Source: Segatella hominis
Lineage (GTDB): Bacteria; Bacteroidota; Bacteroidia; Bacteroidales; Bacteroidaceae
NCBI RefSeq assembly: GCF_004535825.1
Contig: NZ_SGVY01000004.1
Coordinates: forward strand, 62,001-126,000
DNA: 64,000 bases
Direction: 5' to 3'
This document shows positions 26,759 through 36,299 of this stretch, piece after piece. The notes beneath the pieces are model-generated. The model made no database searches and was not told the DNA's origin. It was given only the letters and a program-made list of their open reading frames with translations. The first letter of the stretch is position 1. Every line of letters begins with the position of its first letter. The position numbers and the translations under genes are program-made.

Positions 26759-28081
26759 TTATTTCTTCAAATGCGTAAACAGGTCTTTCTTTGGCATATC
26801 TGCCATGTATTTCTTTCTCAGTTTTTCGAAGAATGCCATGGAGTCATTGGAGAAACCATGTCCCTTCCAAGTGGAGGTGTTGGTGATCAGAATCCAGCAT
26901 TGTCCATCAGGATATTTCAGGATGAGAGCAGATGTTCCTGATAGAGAACCTGTTCTGATCCAAGGTCTTCCCTTGGCAGTGAAATTCCAACCGATAGAGA
27001 AATTATGGTCTGGCTGTTCGCGTGTCATGAATTCTACGCTCTTCTTACTGAGAATGTCCTTGACGTGTGGCATTCCGTCGATACAAGCGATGAGTCTTGA
27101 CAATTCTGCTGCCGAACCGCACCAGGCACCGGCACCTTCCAGTCTTGGAACATCGTTCTCTCCATAACAGCGAGGTACCATTCTGCCACTATTGTTGTAT
27201 TCATATACATTTTCAGAACCCTGATGCATGTAATATTTCACCTCGTTAGGTCGGCGATCTTCGTAGTAGGTGCCTGCAATGTGCATATCATAGCAGCCAG
27301 CCGGATGCAATACATATTTCTGCATGAAATCGGCATATTTCATTCCTGATTTTTTTGCGATGATCTCTGATAGGAGCATATAGCCCAAATTGGAGTAGCA
27401 TCTTCCTTCACCTGGCGTATATCCGAGTCGCCTTTTCAGTAGGATTTTCAGCAGTGTCTTATGGTCGGGTGGAGTAGTGAGGTGATTTTGCATGATAATG
27501 TATCTTGTAGAGAACATCGGGTCTCCTGCTCCGTTGGTAAAACCTGCATTGTGTCTGAGCAACTGTTCTACGGTTATATCGTAGTATCTGTTGTCCTTGA
27601 TGCTGTTGTTGTAGGTCGTATCGTTGAGAATTCCTTTCGGACCAAAGACTTTGTCGCTCATCCTGACTTTCTTCATCTCCACCAATCTCATGACACCTAC
27701 GGCTGTGATGAGTTTGGAAACAGATGCGAATCTCATCACCATATTGGGCTGCATCTGGATTCCTTTTTCTTTATCAGCATAGCCAAATCCTCGTGCATAG
27801 AGGAGGGAATCGTTGCGGGAAATGACGAGCTGCGCTCCATTGATTTCCCATCTTTTCAGATAACGTGCCACAAGAGAGTCAAACTCCTTGTATTCCTTCC
27901 CGTCTGACATCTTATTGTTTAATACCTCATTCAGATGTACGCTTGTTACAGAATCTTTCTTCTCTGTATCTGTACTTGAACACTTGCTGATGCATCCTCT
28001 CAGGCAGAAAGCGATGATGGTGAGTAGGATGAGCAGGAGTGCTGCTATTCTTTTTGTCTTCAGTCTTCTTCTTCTTTTCAT
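26759..28081 (-). CDS. Serine hydrolase, class C beta-lactamase family
   Basis: A 440-residue exported or membrane-anchored hydrolase. The N-terminus is very basic then hydrophobic (RIAALLLILLTIIAFCLRGC), suggesting a membrane anchor or a lipoprotein with Cys30. The catalytic SxxK is SVSK (120-123), the tyrosine motif is YSN (229-231), and a HxG-like strand is at RTGSLSG. Members include DD-peptidases, esterases and lactamases. It follows the helicase gene by 10 nt, probably in one transcript. Substrate unknown. Confidence 0.88.
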   Translation of the reverse strand: MKRRRRLKTKRIAALLLILLTIIAFCLRGCISKCSSTDTEKKDSVTSVHLNEVLNNKMSDGKEYKEFDSLVARYLKRWEINGAQLVISRNDSLLYARGFGYADKEKGIQMQPNMVMRFASVSKLITAVGVMRLVEMKKVRMSDKVFGPKGILNDTTYNNSIKDNRYYDITVEQLLRHNAGFTNGAGDPMFSTRYIIMQNHLTTPPDHKTLLKILLKRRLGYTPGEGRCYSNLGYMLLSEIIAKKSGMKYADFMQKYVLHPAGCYDMHIAGTYYEDRRPNEVKYYMHQGSENVYEYNNSGRMVPRCYGENDVPRLEGAGAWCGSAAELSRLIACIDGMPHVKDILSKKSVEFMTREQPDHNFSIGWNFTAKGRPWIRTGSLSGTSALILKYPDGQCWILITNTSTWKGHGFSNDSMAFFEKLRKKYMADMPKKDLFTHLKK

Positions 28082-28091
28082 TTTTCAAGGT

Positions 28092-29852
28092 TTATTCTTT
28101 AGAATCATTTTTATTTATTTTTTTCAATCTTCTCATGGCTTCAGGATGTGTCGGATAGAGTTCGAGGGCTTTTTTATAATTATTAATGGCTGCCCCCTTC
28201 ATATTCTCTTTCTCACATTCTTTTCCAAGAATCACAAATTCTGTAGCCAGTTTCTTGAGGTAATCTTCCAACTTGTTTCGTTCTTCGTCTTTTTGTCTGA
28301 CGACTTCTTTTAGTTGGGCATTTTCATCTTTCAAACGGTTCACAATATCCAGTTTTCTCCGGATGAACCTTTTTGCAAGCGGCTTTTCTATATCATAGCG
28401 ACTGTGAATGGCAAGATAGAAATTATCTAGTGCTCCCTGCATATCTCCCTTGTCGAAGGCTGCAGCAGCATCGTGATATTGCTTGTCGGCCTTGCTTTGC
28501 TGTAAGGCATTGTTGATGATGTTGTGGTCATTGTATTGACGTGCAAACTGTTTTACTTCATTTCTTACGAATACTTCATTGTGGCGGATAGGTTCCTGAA
28601 GGCTGATTCCTTCCAGGCTGGTACATCTGGAAAGTGCTACGTAAGTCTGTCCACCTGCAAATACGCCTCCAGTGAAGTCTATCTTTACCTGTTTGAAAGT
28701 GAGGCCCTGACTTTTGTGAACGGTGATGGCCCACGCCAATCTGAGTGGATATTGGGTATATCTTCCGATTTCCTCTTCTTCTATTTTTTTCTCTGTTTCA
28801 TTGAAATGGTAGCGCATATTGCTCCAGGCAGCCGGTTCCACCATCACATCTTCCCCGTTTTCTGTTCTTACATAGATTCGACTGTTTTCGTCGTCGTCAA
28901 ATCCGATGACGGTTCCTAACGTTCCGTTAACCCATTGGTGGTCGATGTCATTTTTGATGAAAATCACCTGGGCACCTGTTTTCAGATAGAGTTCTATAGG
29001 GGTAGGAAGACTGCTTTCTGGAAATTCGCCTTCGATGGTTCCCCTGAAGAGCGTAGGGGCTCCTGGGAGCTCTTTCAACTTGTTTTCATTGATGAAATCT
29101 ACCGTGTCTCGTCGGGTAGATAAGGTGATTGCCAGTCGTGAGTCCCCTTCATCCAGAGTGGCTCCCACACGCTCATTGAGTTTTATGAGGTCGCTGTTTG
29201 CCACCTGACTGGTTCGGATATGATCGAGTATGTTGATGAATACAGGATCGCTCTGCCGGTACACCTTTTTCAGTTCGATGCTGACCAACTGGAACTGATA
29301 GAAAACTTTGGCATCAAAGAAAAAGTTGCTGGAATAAAAAGGGCTGAGCAGTTTCTTGTCGTCTTCCCTAACTACTGGTTCCAACTGGTATATATCTCCC
29401 ACCAAAAGCAACTGTTTTCCTCCGAATGGTTCACGCATATTGCGGTTGTAAACCCTTAGAATCTTGTCAATGAAGTCTATAATGTCTGCTCTTACCATAC
29501 TGATTTCATCGATGATGATGAGTTCTACTTCTCTGAGAAGTTTGATTTTCTCTGAGTTGTATTTCATGGTATTTCTCAGGTTGCGTACACTATATTTGCT
29601 GTCGTTAGGCAGGAGGGGATAGAAGGGGAGTTTGAAAAAGCTATGTAAAGTAGAGCCTCCTGCATTAATGGCTGCAATACCTGTAGGTGCTAGCACCACG
29701 TGCTTTTTCTTAGTGTTTGCTGCGATATAGCGTAGGAATGTAGATTTACCCGTTCCCGCCTTTCCGGTAAGGAAAAGGGAGCGGTGTGTATATTGTATGA
29801 TCTGCAAAGCATTTTGCAATTCTTCGTTCTGTAAATCTATATTCTCAGCCAT
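28092..29852 (-). CDS. Pif1/RecD-like helicase with C-terminal coiled coil and TPR-like region
   Basis: Superfamily 1B DNA helicase, 586 residues. Walker A GKAGTGKS (30-37), motif Ia APTGIAAINAGGSTLHSFF, Walker B IIIDEISM (112-119), a Q-rich motif III (LLLVGDIYQLEPV), an SH3-like insert, and motif V/VI (AITVHKSQGLTF, YVALSRCTSLEG). After about residue 445 come TPR-like helices (AAAAFDKGDMQGALDNFYLA), a charged coiled coil (~510-545) and one more TPR-like unit (AAINNYKKALELYPTHPEAM). The C-terminal part suggests a protein partner. It starts beyond the PBP1A terminator. Confidence 0.9.
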   Translation of the reverse strand: MAENIDLQNEELQNALQIIQYTHRSLFLTGKAGTGKSTFLRYIAANTKKKHVVLAPTGIAAINAGGSTLHSFFKLPFYPLLPNDSKYSVRNLRNTMKYNSEKIKLLREVELIIIDEISMVRADIIDFIDKILRVYNRNMREPFGGKQLLLVGDIYQLEPVVREDDKKLLSPFYSSNFFFDAKVFYQFQLVSIELKKVYRQSDPVFINILDHIRTSQVANSDLIKLNERVGATLDEGDSRLAITLSTRRDTVDFINENKLKELPGAPTLFRGTIEGEFPESSLPTPIELYLKTGAQVIFIKNDIDHQWVNGTLGTVIGFDDDENSRIYVRTENGEDVMVEPAAWSNMRYHFNETEKKIEEEEIGRYTQYPLRLAWAITVHKSQGLTFKQVKIDFTGGVFAGGQTYVALSRCTSLEGISLQEPIRHNEVFVRNEVKQFARQYNDHNIINNALQQSKADKQYHDAAAAFDKGDMQGALDNFYLAIHSRYDIEKPLAKRFIRRKLDIVNRLKDENAQLKEVVRQKDEERNKLEDYLKKLATEFVILGKECEKENMKGAAINNYKKALELYPTHPEAMRRLKKINKNDSKE

Positions 29853-29864
29853 ATCGGTTATTCT

Positions 29865-29911
29865 TAAAAAAGAGAATCGGCGGTTTCAGTAATATGACGG
29901 AAACCACCGAT
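29865..29911 (-). terminator. Terminator after the PBP1A gene
   Basis: ATCGGCGGTTTC (29876-29887) pairs with GAAACCACCGAT (29900-29911) with one G-U pair; on the minus strand it is followed by CTCTTTTTT. Between it and the PBP1A stop are four AAGCTT-centred words (29935-29995) in near-tandem order. Confidence 0.85.
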
Positions 29912-29991
29912 TGTCCTATTGTTTATTATCTTTAAAAGCTTTTCTCTTGTAAGCTTAATTACTTGTTTTTCAAGCTTATCTTTTTCAAGCT

Positions 29992-32541
29992 TTATAAATC
30001 GTCGAAATTGATGACCTGTTCTGCAGGTTTGGCTTTTTTCTTTTCTTTCTTTTCGCCATTCTCTTCCTGCTTCTTTTCAGCATTTGCTTTCTCCTCAGAG
30101 CTTGGAATCTCTCGGATAATCGGGTTGCCGTTTTCATCGAGAATGATTTCCTCGTTCATGGCAGCACTGTCTATCCTTGTAGTATCCACTTTGGCTTTCG
30201 GTACATAACTTGCGCACATGTACATATCCTTGGTGATGTCGCCATCCTTCGGTTTGTCAAATTTAGCCCTATATTCCTTGAAGGCTGGATCTTTGAGTAC
30301 GGATTGCAGGAAGTAACCGCAGATAGGTAATGCCGTGCGTGAACCTTGTCCTAAAGCTCCGGTGCGGAAGTGGATGCAACGGTATTCGCCGCCTACCCAG
30401 GCACCGCAGACTAACTTTGGACTTACACACATAAACCATGCATCTGAATGGTTATTAGAAGTACCAGTCTTTCCACCAAATTCAGTATCCTTATAGTCGC
30501 CTACATAGCCCCACAAACTTTGTGAAGTACCGCCTGGTTCCAGCATACCTCCTCTGAGAAGCTGCTGCATCAGGAAGGCGCTCTTATATGGAATCACCTG
30601 TTCGGCAGTAGAAGGACCCGTATATACTTCCTTTCCGTCTTTGTCAACGATACGTGTAACTAGTACCGGATCGTGATGCATGCCATTATTTGAGATGGTG
30701 CTATAGGCACATGCCAATTCCAGCAAATTGACGTCGCTTGAACCAAGCGCCAATGATGGTTCGTCCTCCAAAGGACTGTTGATACCCATCTTTTGAGCTG
30801 TTTCAATGATGCGCTTGATGCCCATTTCCTGTCCGAGTCTTACGGCTACTGAGTTGATACTCTTGGCAAACGCACTCTTCAATGGGATGGAATCACCCGA
30901 GAAAGAACCGTTTGCATTGGATGGAGTCCATTTTACCATTTCATGTTTCTTCTTGTCGTAAACATCCATGGAGATGTATTCGTCACGACGCTTGTCGCAT
31001 GGTGTCAATCCCTGGTTCATCGCCTCTGTATAAACGAAGAGTTTGAAGGTAGAACCCGGTTGGCGTTCTGCTGTTACCTTATCGTATTTCCATGCATCGA
31101 AATCGATGTCTCCTACCCATGCTTTCACTGCACCGGTCTGTGGTTCCATTGCCACAAAAGCACAGTGCATGAATGTAGTCATGTACTTGATGGAATCTTC
31201 TGAAGTCATCATCTTGGTGACAGTTCCCTTTTCATAGTCAAATACCTTAACAGGGTGAACCCATTCCTTATAATAGTAGTTGACTGAATCTGGATTATTA
31301 GGGAATTTTGCCATCAGATTCTTATAGAAGGTCTGACGCTCTGCGATGCCCTGGATGAAGTTTGGTATCTCCTTATGGTTTTCGTCCTGCCAAGGATTTT
31401 GTCCCAACCATTTCCCCTCGCCAGCCTTGCCTCGGTTGATACTCCAGTGACTGTTGAAATTCTTCTGAACCTGCTTCATCTGTTTTATGGCAGCTTCTTC
31501 TGCATATTTCTGCATTCGTGTATCGATGGTAGTGTAGATTTTCAGACCGCTGGAATAGAGGTCGTATCCTTCTTCTTCGCACCAACCTTTGAGGTAGTTA
31601 GCAACGGCTTCACGGAAGTATTTAGCCTGTCCGTCGTAGTTTTCTTCTACCTTAAAGTCCAGTTTGATAGGCAATTCCTTCAGTTCGTTATATTTTTCCT
31701 TTGACAGATCACCGTGTCTTACCATATTATATAATACGACATTTCTGCGGGCGAGACTGTTTTCTGGATTAGAACGAGGGTTGTAGTAGGTTGTGGCTTT
31801 CAGCATGCCCACTAACACTGCAGCCTGGTCTGTAGTCATATCCAACGGAGTGGTATTGAAATAGGTCTTGGCAGCTGTCTTGATACCGTATGAGTTGGAG
31901 CCGAAATCCACAGTATTAGCATACATAGTGATGATTTCCTTCTTGCTATATACGGTTTCGAGTTTAGCTGCGATGATCCATTCCTTGCTTTTGATGATGA
32001 GAATACGGAGAACAGGAATCTTGCCCAACAATCCTGTAGAGTATTGTGAGCGAACTCGGAACATGTTCTTTGCCAACTGTTGTGTGATGGTAGAAGCACC
32101 ACGTGCGTCATGGTGTAAGAGCGCATCTTTTGCAGCACCGAACAAGCCGATGGGGTCGATACCTAAGTGTTTGTAAAAGCGTTCGTCCTCAGTATCTACA
32201 AGGGCTTTGAAGAAATCAGGGTTGACTTCTTCGTAAGTCACTGGTGTACGATTCTCATTAAAATATTTACCGATCAGTTTACCATCAGCACTATAGATTT
32301 CAGATGCCTCGCTTGTCTGAGGATTCAGGATACCTGAAAAATAGCCCGGTGATTTTCCAAAGAGCCACAGAAAGTTGATATCTACTGCGCCAAGATATAG
32401 AATGAAGGCGACGATGCAACTCACCAGTCCAATGGCGGTTTTGGTGTACCATGCTTTGCCTCGATATAGATTTCTATACCAAGGCCAGAAGCCACTGAAC
32501 TTGTGCCATAACCAGGCAAAAAATGTCTTGAGTTTTTTCAT
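29992..32541 (-). CDS. Class A penicillin-binding protein 1A-type (glycosyltransferase/transpeptidase)
   Basis: Peptidoglycan polymerase and cross-linker, 849 residues. Short cytoplasmic tail, one transmembrane anchor (~35-57), GT51 glycosyltransferase domain (EDERFYKH with catalytic Glu118; GASTITQQLAKN), then a transpeptidase domain with STFK near residue 496, SVN (KSINSVAVRLG) and KTG (GGKTGTSN). The last ~50 residues are Lys/Glu-rich and end in INFDDL. It has its own promoter within the 3' end of miaA and a 190-nt leader. Confidence 0.95.
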   Translation of the reverse strand: MKKLKTFFAWLWHKFSGFWPWYRNLYRGKAWYTKTAIGLVSCIVAFILYLGAVDINFLWLFGKSPGYFSGILNPQTSEASEIYSADGKLIGKYFNENRTPVTYEEVNPDFFKALVDTEDERFYKHLGIDPIGLFGAAKDALLHHDARGASTITQQLAKNMFRVRSQYSTGLLGKIPVLRILIIKSKEWIIAAKLETVYSKKEIITMYANTVDFGSNSYGIKTAAKTYFNTTPLDMTTDQAAVLVGMLKATTYYNPRSNPENSLARRNVVLYNMVRHGDLSKEKYNELKELPIKLDFKVEENYDGQAKYFREAVANYLKGWCEEEGYDLYSSGLKIYTTIDTRMQKYAEEAAIKQMKQVQKNFNSHWSINRGKAGEGKWLGQNPWQDENHKEIPNFIQGIAERQTFYKNLMAKFPNNPDSVNYYYKEWVHPVKVFDYEKGTVTKMMTSEDSIKYMTTFMHCAFVAMEPQTGAVKAWVGDIDFDAWKYDKVTAERQPGSTFKLFVYTEAMNQGLTPCDKRRDEYISMDVYDKKKHEMVKWTPSNANGSFSGDSIPLKSAFAKSINSVAVRLGQEMGIKRIIETAQKMGINSPLEDEPSLALGSSDVNLLELACAYSTISNNGMHHDPVLVTRIVDKDGKEVYTGPSTAEQVIPYKSAFLMQQLLRGGMLEPGGTSQSLWGYVGDYKDTEFGGKTGTSNNHSDAWFMCVSPKLVCGAWVGGEYRCIHFRTGALGQGSRTALPICGYFLQSVLKDPAFKEYRAKFDKPKDGDITKDMYMCASYVPKAKVDTTRIDSAAMNEEIILDENGNPIIREIPSSEEKANAEKKQEENGEKKEKKKAKPAEQVINFDDL

Positions 32542-32742
32542 ATTTTTTATTGTTGAGGGCTATTGAAGGAAGAGATTTTCGAAGCTTTCTGACTTTCTGA
32601 TGCCTTATTGACCTTAGAATCGACTTGGTCGTGTCTTTTCAGAAATCTTGAGAGACTTTTAAATCGATTTAGATCAGTCTATTCTGAAGTCTTTAGAAAG
32701 CTTTTTGAATCTTTCAATTCCTTTTCTAACCGTTTTTACGTG

Positions 32743-32771
32743 CAAAAATAGCAAAATTATTTCTTTTGCAA
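32743..32771 (-). promoter_or_regulatory. Promoter of the PBP1A gene, overlapping miaA
   Basis: Minus strand TTG (32769-32771), 18 nt, then TATTTTTG (32743-32750). The -33 part lies in the last codons of miaA. The resulting ~190-nt leader (32542-32740) is rich in GAAAGTC/TTCAGAA words; no ORF or known riboswitch was recognised in it. Confidence 0.6.
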
Positions 32772-33665
32772 GCAGGTATCAATATAATTTATGATTTCTT
32801 TACTGTTGTCGGGGTGAAACCAGGTGATTTCTTCATCTCTTTTAAACCATGTCAACTGCTTTCTCATGTATTCTCTACTATGCGACTGGATTTGTCGGAT
32901 GGCTTCCTGTAGGTCTATTTCCCCATCAAAGTAAGCAAACATTTCTTTATATCCTACAGTTCTGAGAGCTGTCAGTCCTTTTTGAGAATATACGTTTCTT
33001 GCTTCTTTTTCAAGTCCTTCTTCCATCATCAGGAGTACTCTCTGGTTGATTCGCTCATAGAGTTCTGCTCTATCTCGGTTGAGTCCTATTTTGATGATGC
33101 GGAATGGTCTTTCTTTCTTTTCTGCAGTACGGAAGGAGGTGTATGTCTTACCAGTTTGATGACAGATTTCGAGTGCATGAACTACTCTGCGTGGGTTTTT
33201 CTTATCTACGATGTTGTAGTGTGCTGGATCCATCTTTTGCAGTTCTTCCACCAGTTTTTCCAAACCTTCTTTTTCCAGTCTTTCCTTCATCCATTGGCGG
33301 ATATCATCTCTTATAGTAGGAATGTCATCAATTCCCTTGCAAACGGCATCAATATACATCATGCTACCGCCCGTGAGAAGTGCAGTATCGTGACTTTTGA
33401 ATAGGTCGTTCTGTAGGAGATTCATTACATCTGCTTCATACATGGCTGCGCTGTAATAATCTTCTATATTGTGATTTCCTACAAAGTAATGGGGTATTCG
33501 CTTTTGCTGTTCTTTAGTTGGAGCTGCAGTTCCTATTGGAAGTTCTTTAAAAATCTGACGGGAATCAGCATTGATGATAGGTGTCTGCAAATGTTCTGCT
33601 ATGGATAGGCAGAGCTCTGTTTTTCCTACACCAGTTGGACCGAGAACAACAATGAGGGTCTTCAT
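32757..33665 (-). CDS. miaA: tRNA dimethylallyltransferase
   Basis: Adds dimethylallyl to A37 of tRNAs that read UNN codons. 302 residues from the ATG at 33665 (an in-frame ATG ten codons upstream precedes the conserved start). P-loop [10 protein letters not shown], the [20 protein letters not shown] block, and [18 protein letters not shown] near the C-terminus are characteristic. It follows lpxA after a 366-nt repetitive gap, so co-transcription is uncertain. Confidence 0.95.
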   Translation of the reverse strand: MKTLIVVLGPTGVGKTELCLSIAEHLQTPIINADSRQIFKELPIGTAAPTKEQQKRIPHYFVGNHNIEDYYSAAMYEADVMNLLQNDLFKSHDTALLTGGSMMYIDAVCKGIDDIPTIRDDIRQWMKERLEKEGLEKLVEELQKMDPAHYNIVDKKNPRRVVHALEICHQTGKTYTSFRTAEKKERPFRIIKIGLNRDRAELYERINQRVLLMMEEGLEKEARNVYSQKGLTALRTVGYKEMFAYFDGEIDLQEAIRQIQSHSREYMRKQLTWFKRDEEITWFHPDNSKEIINYIDTCLQKK

Positions 33666-34031
33666 TTTATTGCTTTTAAAGTTTAAGATGATCATTCCCT
33701 TTTGGGAAAGGGAGTGCTTTCAGCTTCTTTGAGACTTTAAATTCTTTGATATTATCAGATTCATTTGAACCTTCTGATTTTGACATCATCTTGTTCATTT
33801 GAGTTTCTGTCTTTTTGTCGCTAGAATTTTAAACAGAAAACACTCCCTCTTTTTTATATTTTAGATTCAGAATTACTTTCTTTTCAGAAAATTTTTCTTG
33901 AGAAACTTTCTCTCTATTTAGAAATACTTATCTTCATGATAAATATTTCTTTTATTTTAGAAAGTCTTCTCTTTTCTTCATGGGAAATAATTCTTTTCCT
34001 TTTAGATGATTTTCTCTTTCCTTTCAGAAAA
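33666..34031 (-). repeat. Decayed word-repeat array in the lpxA-miaA gap
   Basis: A 366-nt gap with no gene. On the minus strand it starts from the lpxA stop and repeats words of the type TTTCTGAAAAGAAAG, ATCATCTAAAAGGAAAAG and GAGAAGACTTTC with variable spacing. ATTTTCTGAAAGGAAAGA, next to the stop, returns about 120 nt later with two changes. Exact 12- and 14-nt words are shared with the aroE-purM gap (33960-33971 with 40933-40944; 33989-34002 with 40886-40899). A small hairpin (CCCTTTTGGGAAAGGG) lies at about 33697-33712. Confidence 0.7.
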
Positions 34032-34802
34032 TTATCTGATAATTCCTCGTTTTGATGTCTCTACGAAGTCGATGATGTATTGAATTTCAGGAGTAACATC
34101 AAGGTTGTTCTTGATTTCCTGAATACCTTCTTTCAGCACACCCTTAGAGTAGAGAAGGCGATAAGCCTCATGGATATTCTGAATGAGCTCATTGCTGAAA
34201 CCGCGACGACGAAGACCTACGAGATTCAAACCGCAGTATTTTGTCGGTTCCTTACCTGCAATAATATAAGGAGGAATATCCTGAGAGAAGCGGCATCCAC
34301 CCTGGATCATCACATAGCCTGCGATGTGGCAGAACTGGTGAACGAGTACGTTGGCACTAACAATAGCATTGTCATCAACTACTACTTCGCCTGCAAATTT
34401 GGTTGAATTACCGATGATGCAGCCGCTGCCTAACTCACAGTCGTGAGCCACGTGCACACATTCCATCAGAAGGTTGTTGCTGCCCACTACGGTCTTACCC
34501 TTAGAGGCTGTACCTCGAGAGATGGTTACGTTCTCACGGATACTGTTGTTGTTGCCCACTTCACAGATGGTTTCCTCGCCACGGAACTTGAGATCCTGTG
34601 GCTTGGTAGAGATGCTTGCACCTGGGAAAATTTCATTTCCATTGCCGATGCGAGCACCTACATGTATTGTTACACTATTTTGAAGTACATTATTATCTCC
34701 TAGCACGGTATTTTTGTCGATATAACAAAAAGGACCGATGATATTGTTGTCACCGAGTTTTGCCTCTGGATGAACAAATGCTAAAGGACTTATTTGATTC
34801 AT
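34032..34802 (-). CDS. lpxA: UDP-N-acetylglucosamine acyltransferase
   Basis: First step of lipid A synthesis: moves a 3-hydroxyacyl chain from ACP to UDP-GlcNAc. 256 residues of left-handed beta-helix hexapeptide repeats (LGDNNIIGPFCYIDKNTVLGDNN), the catalytic His in ECVHVAHDCELG, and the C-terminal helical domain (GLNLVGLRRRGFSNELIQNI). It follows lpxC-fabZ by 15 nt in a lipid A operon. Confidence 0.96.
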   Translation of the reverse strand: MNQISPLAFVHPEAKLGDNNIIGPFCYIDKNTVLGDNNVLQNSVTIHVGARIGNGNEIFPGASISTKPQDLKFRGEETICEVGNNNSIRENVTISRGTASKGKTVVGSNNLLMECVHVAHDCELGSGCIIGNSTKFAGEVVVDDNAIVSANVLVHQFCHIAGYVMIQGGCRFSQDIPPYIIAGKEPTKYCGLNLVGLRRRGFSNELIQNIHEAYRLLYSKGVLKEGIQEIKNNLDVTPEIQYIIDFVETSKRGIIR

Positions 34803-34817
34803 ATTTTATTCTCGTTA

Positions 34818-36200
34818 TTATTTATTTTTTACTATCTGAGCGGTGAATGTTGCTTCTGCTACTACCTGATCGCCTACGAACATGTAACCTTTCATGCTGC
34901 TAATGCCATGACGTACTGGAGCCAACAACTCAACACGGAAAAGCAATGTGTCGCCAGGAACTACCTTTTTTCGGAACTTCACATCGTCAAGTTTCATAAA
35001 GTAAGTGCTCCAACGTTCTGGTTCTTCCAACTGGTTGAGTACAAGCAAGCCTCCACACTGTGCCATTGCTTCTACCTGGAGTACACCCGGCATTACTGGT
35101 TCTTCAGGGAAGTGACCTGTGAAGAATGGTTCGTTAGCAGTTACGTTTTTTACACCTACGATGCTGGTAGGACCCATAGCGATTACCTTATCTACGAGCT
35201 GCATAGGGTAGCGGTGAGGCAAGAGCTGGCGGATACGGATGTTGTCCATGATTGGTTCCTCGTTAGGATCGTAGATAGGAGCCTGGATTTCATGTTTGCG
35301 GATTTCCTTGCGCATCAGTCGCGCAAACTTATTATTGACGGTATGTCCTGGTCTGGTAGCGATAATGCGACCCTTGATAGGTTTGCCAATGAGTGCCATA
35401 TCACCGATGATATCGAGCAGTTTATGGCGTGTACATTCGTTTTCCCACTGCAATGGTTTGTGCTGGATATAGCCGAGTTTTGTAGCATCCATGCGAGCCA
35501 CCTTGAGATGGTCAGCAAGCTGATCGAGCTGTTCCTGTTCTACCTGACGCTCGTAGATAACGATGGCATTGTCGAGGTCGCCACCCTTGATGAGGTTGGC
35601 TTGGAGCAAAGGCATGATGTCACGTACGAAAACAAAAGTACGTGCAGATGAAATCTCTTCAACGTATTTCTCCATTCTGTCGAGTGTAGCAAACTGGCTG
35701 TTGATGAACTTGCTTTCGAAAGAGCACATGGCAGTGATGCTGAATTCTTCATCTGGGAGGATGGTGATGACGGAACCATTGTCGTCTTTCACTTCTATCT
35801 TGTGACGGATGATATAGAAATCTTTCTCTGCATTCTGTTCCTGAATTCCTACACTCTGAATTTTCTCTACGTAGGGTGCTGCAGAGCCATCGAGGATAGG
35901 AAACTCTGGTCCGTTGACCTGAATTAGACAGTTGTCAATGCCGAGTGCATAAAGTGCAGACATTCCGTGTTCTATTGTACTCACACGGATATCGCCTTTG
36001 CCAAGTACTGTACCACGCTGAGTTTCAACCACGTTCTCTGCCACAGCTTGAATAATAGGTTGACCTTCGAGGTCTATGCGCTGTATCTTATAACCAGTGT
36101 TCTCCGGTGCAGGATTGAAGGTAACAGTGAGGCTCAAGCCAGTATGAAGTCCTTTTCCGCAGAGCGAGAAACTACCTTTAAGTGTTTTCTGTTTTGACAT
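34818..36200 (-). CDS. lpxC-fabZ: Fused LpxC deacetylase / FabZ dehydratase
   Basis: A 460-residue bifunctional enzyme, a fusion usual in Bacteroidota. Residues ~1-305 are UDP-3-O-acyl-GlcNAc deacetylase (zinc ligands in STIEHGMSAL and in RHKLLDIIGD; MACSFESKFINSQF-like substrate loop). Residues ~315-460 are 3-hydroxyacyl-ACP dehydratase with LLPHRYPMQLVDKV and GHFPEEPVMPGVLQVEAMAQ. It joins the committed lipid A step to supply of the unsaturated or hydroxyacyl pool. Located between lpxD and lpxA. Confidence 0.97.
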   Translation of the reverse strand: MSKQKTLKGSFSLCGKGLHTGLSLTVTFNPAPENTGYKIQRIDLEGQPIIQAVAENVVETQRGTVLGKGDIRVSTIEHGMSALYALGIDNCLIQVNGPEFPILDGSAAPYVEKIQSVGIQEQNAEKDFYIIRHKIEVKDDNGSVITILPDEEFSITAMCSFESKFINSQFATLDRMEKYVEEISSARTFVFVRDIMPLLQANLIKGGDLDNAIVIYERQVEQEQLDQLADHLKVARMDATKLGYIQHKPLQWENECTRHKLLDIIGDMALIGKPIKGRIIATRPGHTVNNKFARLMRKEIRKHEIQAPIYDPNEEPIMDNIRIRQLLPHRYPMQLVDKVIAMGPTSIVGVKNVTANEPFFTGHFPEEPVMPGVLQVEAMAQCGGLLVLNQLEEPERWSTYFMKLDDVKFRKKVVPGDTLLFRVELLAPVRHGISSMKGYMFVGDQVVAEATFTAQIVKNK

Positions 36201-36212
36201 AACGATGTATTT

Positions 36213-36294
36213 TAATGTTAAGTGTTAAGTGTTAAATGTTAAGTGTTAACTTGTTGGTGGCATTCGCTCATTTAACACTTTACATTTAACTTTG
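36213..36294. repeat. 8-bp word repeat with inverted copy between lpxD and lpxC-fabZ
   Basis: 36213-36250 repeats AAGTGTTA/AATGTTA words; 36270-36294 carries their complement (TTTAACACTTTACATTTAAC), so the RNA could fold into a long hairpin inside the lipid A operon. The GTTGGTGGCATTCGCTCA spacer lies in the loop. Confidence 0.75.
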
Positions 36295-36299
36295 AAAAA

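Noticed and set aside
34794-35651. 285-codon plus-strand frame opposite lpxC-fabZ
   Set aside because: Shadow of a well-recognised gene; Cys/His/Tyr-rich composition typical of antisense translation.
36213-36294. Direct repeats considered as a CRISPR or replication iteron cluster
   Set aside because: Words are only 8 nt, AT-rich, without unique spacers or nearby cas or replication initiator genes.
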